From an uncultured Methanoregula sp. (GTDB lineage: Archaea > Halobacteriota > Methanomicrobia > Methanomicrobiales > Methanospirillaceae), in contig NZ_OY759744.1 of assembly GCF_963662735.1 (NCBI RefSeq), positions 620,001 to 684,000 of the forward strand: a stretch of 64,000 bases of DNA. Direction: 5' to 3'. Within the stretch, counting starts at the first letter, position 1. Each line of letters starts with the position of its first letter. The position numbers were made by a program, and so were the translations under genes. The notes beneath the pieces were generated by a model. It was not told the origin of the DNA, did not search any database, and was given only the letters and a program-made list of their open reading frames with translations. Of the stretch, positions 54,308-63,460 are shown in pieces.

Positions 54308-55543
54308 ATGACCGCAACAAAGATTCTTTTCATCGTCCTTGACGGGATCTCCGATCGCCCCTGCCCGGCGCTCGGGGGCAAGACCCCGCTATCAGCAGCA
54401 AAAAAGCCGGTCCTGGACAAACTGGCGGCAGAAGGGATCTGCGGGATCATGGATACCATCAGTCCCGGTATCCGCCCGGGATCGGACACTGCCCACCTTG
54501 CCCTGCTCGGCTACGACCCGTACAAGTTCTATACCGGCCGGGGACCCCTCGAATGCGAGGGCACGGGCATCCACATGGAACCGGGCATGATCGGATTCCG
54601 GTGTAATTACGCCACGGTTTCAAAAGAGGGGCTCATCCTTGACCGCCGTGCCGGCAGGATCCACGACACCGCCGCCCTCAGCGCGGCTATCCAGGAAGGC
54701 GTGGACCTCTCGAAGTTCGGTGTCGAGTTCACCTTCCGGTCAGGGGCCGGTCACCGTGCAGCCCTGGCACTCAAAGGGGAAGGACTCGGTCACTGCGTCT
54801 CCTCCAATGATCCCAAGAAAGAGGGTGTCGGGCCCCTCACGGTCACGGCAGTCAGGAAAGAAGCGAAACACGAGAAGACAGCGGCAGTCTGCAACGAGTT
54901 TGTCCGGCAGGCAACTCCGATCCTCTTCGACCACCCCATTAACAAGGACCGGATGAAAGCCGGGCAGAACCCGGCAAACATCGTCCTGATGCGGGGAGCA
55001 GGAGAGATGCCCCATCTCGAATCCGTCGCAAAGAAGTACGGCCTCTCGGGAAGCGTCATCTCGGCAGCGAGCCTCATCACCGGCATCGGGAACGCAGTCG
55101 GCCTTCCCCACGTCAGTGTTCCCGGCATCACGGGCTCGGTGAACAGCAATGTTCCCGGCAAGATCGCGGCGGCTATCAGCGAACTTAAAACAAAGGACTT
55201 CGTGCTCGTCAACATCAAGGGAGCCGATGAATTAGGTCACGACGGCCTCGCCGAGCAGAAGCGGGATTTCATCGGGACGATCGATTCCGCCCTCGAACCC
55301 CTCCTTGCCTGCCGGGATTGTATCATCATCATCTGTGGCGACCATTCCACACCCTGCACCATCAAGGACCATTCCGCCGACCCGGTACCGGTTATCATCC
55401 GGGGCGACGGGGTCCGGACCGACGATGTGATCAGGTTCGATGAATTCGCCTGTGCAAGCGGCGGTCTCTGCCGTATCACCGGTTCAGCACTGATGCCAAT
55501 CGCGCTCGACCTGATCAACAAGGCCCACAAGTTTGGTGCATAA
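54308..55543 (+). CDS. apgM: archaeal cofactor-independent phosphoglycerate mutase
   Basis: 411 residues. ILFIVLDGISDRP at the start supplies the first metal-binding Asp, then PSAGSDTAH-like IRPGSDTAHLALLGYDP (catalytic Ser), and later NIKGADELGHDG with the second-site residues and CGDHSTPC. The alkaline-phosphatase fold matches archaeal apgM, which interconverts 3- and 2-phosphoglycerate before enolase. Seen in frame with the next gene overlapping slightly downstream. Confidence 0.95.
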   Translation: MTATKILFIVLDGISDRPCPALGGKTPLSAAKKPVLDKLAAEGICGIMDTISPGIRPGSDTAHLALLGYDPYKFYTGRGPLECEGTGIHMEPGMIGFRCNYATVSKEGLILDRRAGRIHDTAALSAAIQEGVDLSKFGVEFTFRSGAGHRAALALKGEGLGHCVSSNDPKKEGVGPLTVTAVRKEAKHEKTAAVCNEFVRQATPILFDHPINKDRMKAGQNPANIVLMRGAGEMPHLESVAKKYGLSGSVISAASLITGIGNAVGLPHVSVPGITGSVNSNVPGKIAAAISELKTKDFVLVNIKGADELGHDGLAEQKRDFIGTIDSALEPLLACRDCIIIICGDHSTPCTIKDHSADPVPVIIRGDGVRTDDVIRFDEFACASGGLCRITGSALMPIALDLINKAHKFGA

Positions 55544-55562
55544 CACCATTTTCCGGAGACCA

Positions 55563-56411
55563 ATGAGAGAACGCACCGTAAAAAACTGGCACAATCACTG
55601 CCTCCTTCCCGATGGCACTGAGTTGCAGGAACACAGTATCAAGACCGACAGGAATATCGTGATCGGCGAGTTCTGCCAGATCGATTACGGCCTCCGGGGA
55701 GCAAACGTGTACGTGGGAGAATCCACGAAGATCCGCGAGTACGTCTGGGCAAGCGGCGATGCCCGGATCGGGAACTGGTGCGAGATAGGAAGCGACGTCA
55801 TAGCAAAAGAGGATGCGTATATCGGCGAGGGCGTGAAGATCAACGGGAAACTCTCGGTTCTCGGGGCGCTCGATATCGGCGAAAAAGTCGAGATCAAAGA
55901 GGGCTTCGAGGCAAAAGGCGACATCGAGGTGCGCAACCCGATGCCGGTCTTCATGTTCATCATCATCTACCTAATGACCCTCCTCCGGATCGAGAACGAG
56001 AAGGAACTCGACCGGATCCTCGACGATCTCTTCAGTGACGATGAGGAGGAGAAGATGGAGATCCCGCTCATGATCCCGGCCCGCTCGAAACTCAACATGA
56101 AACTCTTCTCGGTCCCGTCCACCATGAAGATCGGGAAAGGATGCCGGCTCCACGGCAATATCCGGGCCGGCTCCATCGATGTCCAGCAGAACACGGTCAT
56201 CTTTGGCAGCCTCAGGGCAAGGAACCGGATCACCGTTGTTGACGGCGTCACCGTCCACGGGAACGTGGAGAGCGGCAGCACGGTCCATGTGAGAAAAGGT
56301 GCCCACATCCTCGGCGACGTCATAGCAAAATCCATTGTCCTGCACGAGGACGCGAAAGTGGACGGGACCATTGAAGCTCCGCACGGACTGCGGATAGAGC
56401 GTGGATCATGA
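55563..56411 (+). CDS. bactofilin-like polymer-forming beta-helix protein
   Basis: 282 residues from the ATG at 55563, after GGAG. Two blocks of hexapeptide-type left-handed beta-helix repeats: residues about 25-125 (VIGEFCQID, VYVGESTKI, ARIGNWCEIG, AYIGEGVKI, VLGALDIGE) and about 175-278 (IGKGCRLHGNI, IDVQQNTVIFG, VTVHGNVESG, AHILGDV). Between them lies a hydrophobic helix (FMFIIIYLMTLL) and a very acidic stretch (LDDLFSDDEEE). Bactofilins polymerise into cytoskeletal filaments; a membrane-associated version is plausible. The methyltransferase gene overlaps its 3' end by 4 bases. Confidence 0.8.
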   Translation: MRERTVKNWHNHCLLPDGTELQEHSIKTDRNIVIGEFCQIDYGLRGANVYVGESTKIREYVWASGDARIGNWCEIGSDVIAKEDAYIGEGVKINGKLSVLGALDIGEKVEIKEGFEAKGDIEVRNPMPVFMFIIIYLMTLLRIENEKELDRILDDLFSDDEEEKMEIPLMIPARSKLNMKLFSVPSTMKIGKGCRLHGNIRAGSIDVQQNTVIFGSLRARNRITVVDGVTVHGNVESGSTVHVRKGAHILGDVIAKSIVLHEDAKVDGTIEAPHGLRIERGS

Positions 56412-57244
56412 AAGCAGCAGAAATTCTTGGCGTGGATGAAGTCGTATTCGTTGAACCGCAGTTTTCGGTACTTCCCGATCCCCGGTACAACACCACTCTC
56501 GCACTGGCGGGAGGGGACCAGGGCCGGCTCCTGCTGGACGAGAAGGAAGACCCCCTCGCCCTTGCATTCCGGAACGGCGACTGCTGGGTTGCAGGATCGT
56601 TCCTCTGCCGGAACCCGAATGCCGTCCTTATCGAAAAATTCGAGAATCTCAACGGGGAGATCTACCAGGAGGACCGGGCAGTCTGGGCAGCAGCGGTGCG
56701 GGAATATTACAGCCTTGCGCTGAAGGCAGAAGTCCCCCCGTCAATCGAGGATCTCAACCCCAAGCGCCGGGGAATCCTTGCAGATCTTATTGCCGGGTTC
56801 TGGAAAACCGGTTCGGGCGAGACCTGCATTGACTGCTGTTGCGGCTCGGGCGTGGGATCACTCGTGCTCCGGGATCTCGGGTTTACCCCGCTCTCGTACG
56901 ACAACGACGAGGCGCTCCTCTCTCTCGGGCTCGCGACCGGCAGGCTCCTGCCCGAAGAAACGATGTGGCTGGACGCCATGAAGACTTCGCGTTACATTGA
57001 TCCCGTTCCGAAAGGAATCGGGATCATGATGGGCGAGATCAATATGTTCTCGGAAGATATGTGGCACCTGATCGTCAGTGAACTCTTCGCGGTCACCCGG
57101 GAGACGCTCATCACGGTGGGAACGGAACCGGAAGCCCGGCTTATCCAGAGCTGGGGTGAAGAACTGGGCCGGAGGGTCGAAGTTACCGGCAACCCGACCG
57201 ACCCGATCTACGATCTCTGGGTATGCCGGGCATTCCCGCAATAA
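56408..57244 (+). CDS. SAM-dependent methyltransferase-like protein
   Basis: 278 residues. The N-terminal 115 residues are unassigned; from about 120 the fold is class I methyltransferase: CIDCCCGSGVGSLVL (motif I, with Cys-rich start), YDNDEALLSLGLA (motif II, acidic end of strand 2), and MMGEINMFSED. The target is unknown. Co-transcribed with the bactofilin-like gene, suggesting linked function. Confidence 0.7.
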   Translation: MKAAEILGVDEVVFVEPQFSVLPDPRYNTTLALAGGDQGRLLLDEKEDPLALAFRNGDCWVAGSFLCRNPNAVLIEKFENLNGEIYQEDRAVWAAAVREYYSLALKAEVPPSIEDLNPKRRGILADLIAGFWKTGSGETCIDCCCGSGVGSLVLRDLGFTPLSYDNDEALLSLGLATGRLLPEETMWLDAMKTSRYIDPVPKGIGIMMGEINMFSEDMWHLIVSELFAVTRETLITVGTEPEARLIQSWGEELGRRVEVTGNPTDPIYDLWVCRAFPQ

Positions 57245-57389
57245 CTTTTTTGGCTTCTGCCGGACGAAAACCGAAAACCCGATTAACCGGGCTGCAGCTC
57301 CCGATTATATTTTTTGAAAACAACAATACGAAGAACAGGGAAATCCCGGCTCCGGCACCAGGGTATTCCCTGCTGCCGTTACGGGCCAT

Positions 57390-57599
57390 TCACGGTGTAT
57401 GGGGCACTCGGATGCGCTTCAGCCGCTCGCTGACCAGGAGGCCCGCACCCGCAGTTGCCGCAAGCGATGGGGTGCACGCCCGGATACTCCGACCGGGCGC
57501 GAACATCAGCCCGATATCGATATTGTCGGAGGTAAGGGTCCGGGTAAGGTACTGGAGGTCCTGCTCTACCTGGAAACCCTTGTTTTCCTGCAAACGCAT
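57390..57599 (-). CDS. small protein of about 69 residues, function unknown
   Basis: Starts at the ATG at 57599 (MRLQENKG), with a TATA-like TTATATATA at 57622-57630 about 25 bases upstream, so a leaderless message fits. It continues VEQDLQYLTRTLTSDNIDIG then a glycine/alanine stretch and ends RIRVPHTP. No family is recognised. The codon use resembles host genes and the promoter position supports a real gene, but nothing else does. Confidence 0.45.
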   Translation of the reverse strand: MRLQENKGFQVEQDLQYLTRTLTSDNIDIGLMFAPGRSIRACTPSLAATAGAGLLVSERLKRIRVPHTP

Positions 57600-57621
57600 A
57601 GTCATCAGTTGACGGTTCAGA

Positions 57622-57630
57622 TATATATAA
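57622..57630 (-). promoter_or_regulatory. TATA box of the small protein gene
   Basis: The minus strand reads TTATATATA, 24-32 bases upstream of the ATG at 57599, the distance expected for a leaderless archaeal transcript. No other strong minus-strand promoter is seen in 57245-57714. Confidence 0.5.
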
Positions 57631-57714
57631 TTTTGTATTTCCAAAAATCTCGTTAAATTGAAGATATTTGTAAAAACAGATTGTTTTAAGGAGATGCCGG
57701 GTTAATCCGGGTCT

Positions 57715-59787
57715 TCATTTGCGCCGGCTTTTCTGATGTCCCGGTTCCTTCTTTTTTGCCGGGGATTCTTTTTCCTTATGTACTGCCTCGCTTTCGAGTT
57801 CTGCAATGATATCCACCGGATCTTTCATGGTCTTGGTGAGCCGGAGGATCTCGAGCAGCCGTTCCACGCCAATGAAGTGCTCCGCCATCACCTTTGCGAG
57901 CGGGGACATGACGATCTTCGTGCCGCGTTTCTCCACGAGTTTATGGGCAACAAGCTCAGGGAGTACCGGTTCCATGCTGCCGACCATGAGCCCGTTGATC
58001 CGGTTGAGATCGGCTTCTTCGCCATCGCATGCAATGGCATTGGCCACGTACTCTTCCGAGCTGGCTTCCATGTCGTGCACGGGCGCAACCTCCTCCATCT
58101 CTCCCTTGAGGAGCCGGATCGCCACTTCTTCTTCCGTGAAGGGATTTTCCCGGGAATACGAACCGCCCGGTTCTGCGAGAATGACCACGCGGCCAAGGTC
58201 ATGGAAATCCGGCCGCCCGGCCCTGCCTCCCATCTGGTTGAACTCCTGCACCGAGAGCCAGTCCCGGCCCATGGCAAGCGCATCAAAGATCACCTGCGAT
58301 GCAGGGAAATCCACGCCCGCACCGAGTGCTGCCGTTGTCACGACCGCCATGAGTTTTCCCTGCAGGAACCGGGTCTCCACGTCCCGGCGTTCCACCGAGG
58401 TGAGCCCCGCATGGTACGCGGCAGCCCGGATCCCGAGAGCATCGGCAATCGTGTGGCACCGGGCCCGGGCATTGGTGAAGATGATCGTCTGGCCCCGGAA
58501 GCCCTTCGAGGACGTCCGCTTGTACTCGTCGGTGGTCATCTGCTTGATGGTAGGGATCTTCTGCTTGCGCTCGACAAAGAGCAGGTAGCGTTCGAGCCCC
58601 ACCGGGCGGTCGGCGTACACAACGAGCGTGCAGTTCAGTTTCTTTGCAAGCACCCTGGGTGAGCCGATCGTTGCCGAGAGGTAGAGGAACTGGGCCTGCG
58701 GGCAGAGGTACTTCAGCCGGGCGATCATCCCGTCGAGCCGGTGGCCCCGGTCCTTGTCCTCGAGCATCTGGATCTCGTCGATGACAACCGTTGCGATGTT
58801 CTTCATCTTCTGGCCGCACCGGATCATGTTGTCCACGCCTTCATAGGTCCCGACAATGATCGGCGCCTGCGGGTTGCGGTCCCCAACCTTGCGGGTCTCG
58901 GGAAGATTGAGCCGGGAGACACCGGTCAAAAGGCCGCTCCGGGCAAGTTTCCCGTAGCGCTCGGTGAACCGCTCGTACTTCTGGTTCGCGAGCGCAACGA
59001 GCGGGACCAAAAAGAGCGTCCTGCCCCGGCCTTCAAGATAGTTCTTGAGGCCGGCCATCTCGCCGATGAACGTCTTGCCGCTCGCCGTTGCTGCCACTAC
59101 GAGCAGGTCCTTTCCATAGAGCAGCCCGGCTTCAACGGCAAGCTGCTGGGCGGGCATCAGCTGTTTGACACCGCAGGCCTCGATGAAAGGACGGGGCAGG
59201 GGCAGTTCGTTGATAGGCGCGGTGGCCATGACCGGGTGGGCATCGAGCTTGTCGAAGAGGGCTGACGCCATCGTGATCTTCTCGGGCTGGAGCGTGGCGA
59301 GCACCCGGTCGAGGTTCCGGAACTGGAGGAGGAGTTTTTCAAGATGGGATATCCCCTCTCTCCCGAGCCGGCCGATATGCGAGACCTCCCGGCGCAGTTC
59401 CCGCCTACCGCAGTCGAGGCAGATGTGTTCGCCCTTGCCAAAGGTCACCTCATTCTCGCGGGTTATCTGGGTGACCTTGTCGTCCAGCAGGCACATGCGG
59501 CAGGCATCGATCGTCCCGGTCCGGATCTGGAACGCACCCAGGAACTCAGAAAACTGCAAGTCGGGTTTGACCAGCAGGACCTCCGAGTCGCGGAACTGGG
59601 CTATGAGTTCCTTCGATGGCGTGTGCCGGTACTCTTTCTTTCCCCCCCAGCGGACCCGGTACTTGGTGGGGCGGGGTCCCCGGGGGGTCTCCATCAGTTC
59701 GACAAAACCGGCTCCCCGCGTATTTTTGCCGTCAAAAAAGATGAGTTTGTAACTGCCCCCTTTCTGGGGCTGGACAATGATTTTCAT
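57715..59787 (-). CDS. DEAD/DEAH-box (Ski2-like) helicase with N-terminal zinc finger
   Basis: 690 residues. The N-terminal 200 residues include a zinc-finger-like CRMC and CLDC pair (DACRMCLLD, HICLDCGRR). Helicase motifs follow: Walker A ATASGKT, motif II DEIQ, motif III SATIGSP, motif IV-V with LGAGVDFPASQVIFD and motif VI QMGGRAGRP. The pattern is that of the Hel308/Ski2 group. The C-terminus is basic (KKKEPGHQKSRRK). Likely DNA or RNA unwinding in repair or processing. Overlaps the upstream HTH gene by 4 bases. Confidence 0.92.
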   Translation of the reverse strand: MKIIVQPQKGGSYKLIFFDGKNTRGAGFVELMETPRGPRPTKYRVRWGGKKEYRHTPSKELIAQFRDSEVLLVKPDLQFSEFLGAFQIRTGTIDACRMCLLDDKVTQITRENEVTFGKGEHICLDCGRRELRREVSHIGRLGREGISHLEKLLLQFRNLDRVLATLQPEKITMASALFDKLDAHPVMATAPINELPLPRPFIEACGVKQLMPAQQLAVEAGLLYGKDLLVVAATASGKTFIGEMAGLKNYLEGRGRTLFLVPLVALANQKYERFTERYGKLARSGLLTGVSRLNLPETRKVGDRNPQAPIIVGTYEGVDNMIRCGQKMKNIATVVIDEIQMLEDKDRGHRLDGMIARLKYLCPQAQFLYLSATIGSPRVLAKKLNCTLVVYADRPVGLERYLLFVERKQKIPTIKQMTTDEYKRTSSKGFRGQTIIFTNARARCHTIADALGIRAAAYHAGLTSVERRDVETRFLQGKLMAVVTTAALGAGVDFPASQVIFDALAMGRDWLSVQEFNQMGGRAGRPDFHDLGRVVILAEPGGSYSRENPFTEEEVAIRLLKGEMEEVAPVHDMEASSEEYVANAIACDGEEADLNRINGLMVGSMEPVLPELVAHKLVEKRGTKIVMSPLAKVMAEHFIGVERLLEILRLTKTMKDPVDIIAELESEAVHKEKESPAKKKEPGHQKSRRK

Positions 59788-60593
59788 GGCGCGATCAGGT
59801 CGTGGATCACGTAGGGGAGCTCCACGCTCTCGAGCCTCTTCAAAAAGTCCGTGAACTCTTCGTCAACGATAACGATCGCGCAGTCGATCCCGTGGAACGC
59901 CGCCTCGATAACGCCTTCCCGTGCGCCAAAGAACATGTCGGGTTTGCGCCCCGCTGCATTCAGGGCAACATAGGCTTCGAGCCCGACTGCCGCGACAACG
60001 CCGGCATGGGAGCAGATCTCAAGCATCTCTTCCCGCCGGATACGCCGTGAGCCCCCGTACAGCACCCGGGGAACTTTGCAGACATGGACTTTTCCTTCCT
60101 TGTGCTCGATGATGCCGTTGAGCCGGGAAACGCCGACATCCTCGCCTTTCTTAGCATCCGCAATGGCCGAACCCGTTGCGGACATGTTTTTTTTGCCGGC
60201 ATAGAGAAAACCGTCTTTCATAAAAACGCCGGCTTCGTCGCCTTTTTTGAGATCTTCAGCAGCAATCGCCGTCCAGACCGAGACCTGCTGGATGATATCG
60301 CGCCGGATGTGCCGGGCATAGGATTCGAGCGACTCCGCGTTCTCGAGCACCCACTCGATACCGGACTTGGTTACTTCGTAATTGCCCCGGCCGCTGGCAT
60401 CGACCATGCCTTCGTCGACCAGTTCGCGGATGTATTCCGATATTGCCTGGGGCGTAACCCCGAGTTTCTCGGCAATCTCCTGTTGCCGGACAGCCGGCTG
60501 GTGCTCGGCAATCTCGACGAGAATCTGAAGACGCGAGACTTCGCGCTTGCTGCGCAGAATAGAATAGAGGGGATCCTTAACGCCCGGTGTCAA
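59784..60593 (-). CDS. winged-helix transcriptional regulator with C-terminal ligand domain
   Basis: 269 residues. N-terminal winged helix (VRQQEIAEKLGVTPQAISEYIRELVDEG, wing NYEVTKSG). The C-terminal part (about 100-269) is conserved in archaeal relatives but uncharacterised; segments such as FMKDGFLYAGKK, RLNGIIEHKEGKVHV and CAIVIVDEEF alternate strands and helices like a small-molecule binding domain. It lies between another HTH gene and the helicase, all overlapping. Confidence 0.75.
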   Translation of the reverse strand: MTPGVKDPLYSILRSKREVSRLQILVEIAEHQPAVRQQEIAEKLGVTPQAISEYIRELVDEGMVDASGRGNYEVTKSGIEWVLENAESLESYARHIRRDIIQQVSVWTAIAAEDLKKGDEAGVFMKDGFLYAGKKNMSATGSAIADAKKGEDVGVSRLNGIIEHKEGKVHVCKVPRVLYGGSRRIRREEMLEICSHAGVVAAVGLEAYVALNAAGRKPDMFFGAREGVIEAAFHGIDCAIVIVDEEFTDFLKRLESVELPYVIHDLIAP

Positions 60594-61089
60594 GCAGCAC
60601 CAGTCCCTGTCCCTTCACGTCCATGTGGGTAATTCTTTTCGCAAGCCCCTTGATGAAGATCGGACTGACACTGAATTTCCGTGAGAGGTCGTTGATGGAA
60701 CTGTTGCCTTTGCCGAGTTCGCCCTCGATCTGTTCGACAACCTCCCGGAGGTTCTCGTCGTTGGAGAGCGAGATGTAAAGGATATCGGAGAGGTCCGAGA
60801 GATTGCACTGGAAGTTCGCCCGGAATTTATTGTAGGTGGCGCGGAACTCTTTCTCCGGCTTTGCGCCGGGCTTGGGCATCCGCCACTGCTCTTCCACCAG
60901 GTTGCCTTTCTTGAGTATCTGGAGACACAGCGGCACGCAGTCGCCATCGACCTGCGCCCGGATCTCGTCTTCGGTCAGCCACGATTTGTTCAAAAGTTCA
61001 TAGACCTTCTTAAAGGAAGGATCGTTGAACGTCATCAGGAGAGGAACTAGCTCTACGGGATCATTTACGATTCGAATATGGCCCGGCAC
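60577..61089 (-). CDS. winged-helix DNA-binding protein, function unknown
   Basis: 170 residues from a GTG at 61089; an internal ATG at 61035 is an alternative. An N-terminal helical HTH-like region (VYELLNKSWLTEDEIRAQVD, LQILKKGNLVEEQWRM) and a central region (SLSNDENLREVVEQIEGEL) followed by a second HTH-like segment (SINDLSRKFSVSPIFIKGLAKRI). It is the first gene of the three-gene helicase operon, and its start faces hypF. Confidence 0.65.
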   Translation of the reverse strand: MPGHIRIVNDPVELVPLLMTFNDPSFKKVYELLNKSWLTEDEIRAQVDGDCVPLCLQILKKGNLVEEQWRMPKPGAKPEKEFRATYNKFRANFQCNLSDLSDILYISLSNDENLREVVEQIEGELGKGNSSINDLSRKFSVSPIFIKGLAKRITHMDVKGQGLVLLDTGR

Positions 61090-61146
61090 AGTGAAAACCC
61101 TATAATTATATCGCTCTGTGCATCAATAAAATTTTGCGACAAAACC

Positions 61147-63381
61147 ATGCAGAAAAAGGGCAAAATTACCGTTCGGGGCATTGTCCAGGGTGTCGGGTTT
61201 CGCCCTTTCGTCTATGCACAGGCATGCGCTCTCGGCATCGCCGGTACCGTGAAGAATCTCGGCAGCGAAGTGGAGATCCATGCCAGGGGTGAGAACTTCG
61301 ATGCATTTGCCCGTGCAGTCTCCCGGGGGCCCCCGCTCGCCCGGATCGATTCCGTTGCCATCGCGGACACGGCCGTTGATATCCCGGACGGTTTTTTTAT
61401 CCTGGCCAGCGGCACCGGTTCGTTCTCGGGCATGATCCCGCCGGATATTGCAATCTGCGATGACTGCATTGCCGATATCTTCCGGCATGGCGGAGGATAC
61501 GAGAACTACTGGGCCACATCCTGCACCAACTGCGGGCCCCGCTACAGCATCATCAACGATATTCCGTATGATCGCGAGCGGACGGCGATGGCGGACTTCC
61601 CGATGTGCCCGACCTGTGCAGCTGAGTACCAGGACCCCGGCTGCCGGCGCCACCACGCCCAGACGATCGCGTGTGCGAGCTGCGGCCCGGAGCTCCGGCT
61701 CTTTGACCGGCTCGGTCACGTGGTTGACTGCCCGGATCCGGTTGAAGAGGCGGCAGAACTCCTTGATGACGGGAAGATCCTCGCAATCCGGGGCATCGGC
61801 GGGTTCCACCTCGTCTGCATCGAGGAATCCGCAGATCTCCTCAAGCACCGCCTCGGCCGGATCGAGCAGCCGTTTGCCATCATGGTGCGCCCGGACCATA
61901 TCGATACGCTGGCAGAGATTAGCGAATCTGACCGGCAACTGCTCGAAGGGCCCATCCATCCCATTCTCGTCCTGGAGAAACGCGACCCGGCAGCCCATGC
62001 AACGATCAGCAATCTCCATACGATTGGCTGCATGCTCCCCTACACCGGTCTCCACCATCTCCTCTTCTCCCACCTCAGGCACCCGCTCCTGATCATGACG
62101 AGCGCCAACATGCCCGGGTACCCGATGATCACCGGGATCGATGTAGCCATGGCCAAGCTGAACCGGGACGCGGATTTCTTCCTGACCCACAACCGGACGA
62201 TCGTGAACCGGGTCGACGATTCCGTGATGCGGGACGGCTACATCATCCGGCTCTCCCGGGGTATCGCCCCGAAGAGGACCGCGATCGATCTCGGGAACCA
62301 CTGCATCCTTGCTGTCGGCCCCGAGCTGAACGCCAATGCCACGATCTACAAAAACGGCTTTGCCATCACCTCGCCCCACGTGGGCAATGTCCGGAACCCG
62401 CCAACGCTTGCGTACCTTGAAGAGACCGTCCGGAACATCAGCCGGCTTCTCGGGGCGAAGTTCGATGTTGTTGCCCACGATCTCCACCCCCAGTTCCTCT
62501 CCACCCGCTTCGCCCGCGAACTTGCAGCAGACCGGGGGCTCGAACTCATCCCCGTGCAGCACCACCGGGCCCACATCGCCGCCGCGACAACGGAGCCATG
62601 CGTAGGCATAGCGATTGATGGCGTGGGATACGGTGACGACGGCTCGGTCTGGGGATGCGAGATCTTCTCCGGGCAGGTCCCGGACCTCAAACGCGTTGCC
62701 CACCTTGAACCAATGGCCATGCCCGGCGGGGACCTCGCTACCCGGTTCCCCGAACGGATGCTCTACGGCATCCTCCCGGACGAGGACATTCTCTCGCTTC
62801 TCGCCAGCCGTGGCTGGTCGGATATCGAACTCGGCGTGCTCGAAAAACAGGTTGCATCGGGGTTCAACGTGACCCGCACCACCAGCACCGGCCGGGTGCT
62901 GGACGCGGCAAGCGCCCTGCTCGGGATCTGCCGGGAGCGGACGTACGATGGCGAGCCGGCCATGAAACTGGAATCAGCTGCCGCGATGGGGACGGCGGAA
63001 GCGTGGGATCTCTCCTTCTCGTTCCAGGACGGCTGCGAAGTCCTCTCCTCACGGTCCCTGATCGAAACGGCACTGCACCGGCTCCCGAAAGGGCCCGACC
63101 CTGACCGACAGATGATCCACTCGGTTGCGGCATCCTTCCAGTACAATCTTGCCCGGGGCATTGCCCGGATGGCCGTCAATGCTGCCGAACGGGACGGGCA
63201 CAGGACTATAGCACTCAGCGGCGGGGTTGCCTACAACCACGCAATCCGCGAGACGATCCGACGGGAGATCGAAGCCCGGGGATTTACCTGCCGGATCAAT
63301 GCCGAGTACCCGCTCGGGGACGGGTGTGTCTCGTTCGGCCAGTGCGTCTTTGCGGGAAAACTGCTGGAACAACGCTCCTGA
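61147..63381 (+). CDS. hypF: carbamoyltransferase HypF (hydrogenase maturation)
   Basis: 744 residues from the ATG at 61147. Domain order: acylphosphatase-like (GIVQGVGFRPFVY, residues about 10-90), two zinc fingers (CDDCIAD, CTNCGP, CPTCAAEY, CASCGPEL, about 105-190), YrdC-like domain (AIRGIGGFHLVC, about 200-330), and the Kae1-like carbamoyltransferase C-terminus (VQHHRAHIAAATTE, AIDGVGYGDDGS). HypF transfers carbamoyl from carbamoyl phosphate to the HypE cysteine to build the CN ligands of NiFe hydrogenases. The partner HypE, HypC and HypD genes are not here. Confidence 0.95.
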   Translation: MQKKGKITVRGIVQGVGFRPFVYAQACALGIAGTVKNLGSEVEIHARGENFDAFARAVSRGPPLARIDSVAIADTAVDIPDGFFILASGTGSFSGMIPPDIAICDDCIADIFRHGGGYENYWATSCTNCGPRYSIINDIPYDRERTAMADFPMCPTCAAEYQDPGCRRHHAQTIACASCGPELRLFDRLGHVVDCPDPVEEAAELLDDGKILAIRGIGGFHLVCIEESADLLKHRLGRIEQPFAIMVRPDHIDTLAEISESDRQLLEGPIHPILVLEKRDPAAHATISNLHTIGCMLPYTGLHHLLFSHLRHPLLIMTSANMPGYPMITGIDVAMAKLNRDADFFLTHNRTIVNRVDDSVMRDGYIIRLSRGIAPKRTAIDLGNHCILAVGPELNANATIYKNGFAITSPHVGNVRNPPTLAYLEETVRNISRLLGAKFDVVAHDLHPQFLSTRFARELAADRGLELIPVQHHRAHIAAATTEPCVGIAIDGVGYGDDGSVWGCEIFSGQVPDLKRVAHLEPMAMPGGDLATRFPERMLYGILPDEDILSLLASRGWSDIELGVLEKQVASGFNVTRTTSTGRVLDAASALLGICRERTYDGEPAMKLESAAAMGTAEAWDLSFSFQDGCEVLSSRSLIETALHRLPKGPDPDRQMIHSVAASFQYNLARGIARMAVNAAERDGHRTIALSGGVAYNHAIRETIRREIEARGFTCRINAEYPLGDGCVSFGQCVFAGKLLEQRS

Positions 63382-63460
63382 ATAGGCCCCCGGGGGCCGA
63401 AAAATGGCCGTACATTCGAGCAATTTATCAGTGCCAACGCATAAATGAAACATCAGGATA

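Noticed and set aside
57736..58662. Plus-strand open frame opposite the helicase
   Set aside because: Antisense shadow; the minus-strand helicase motifs are complete.
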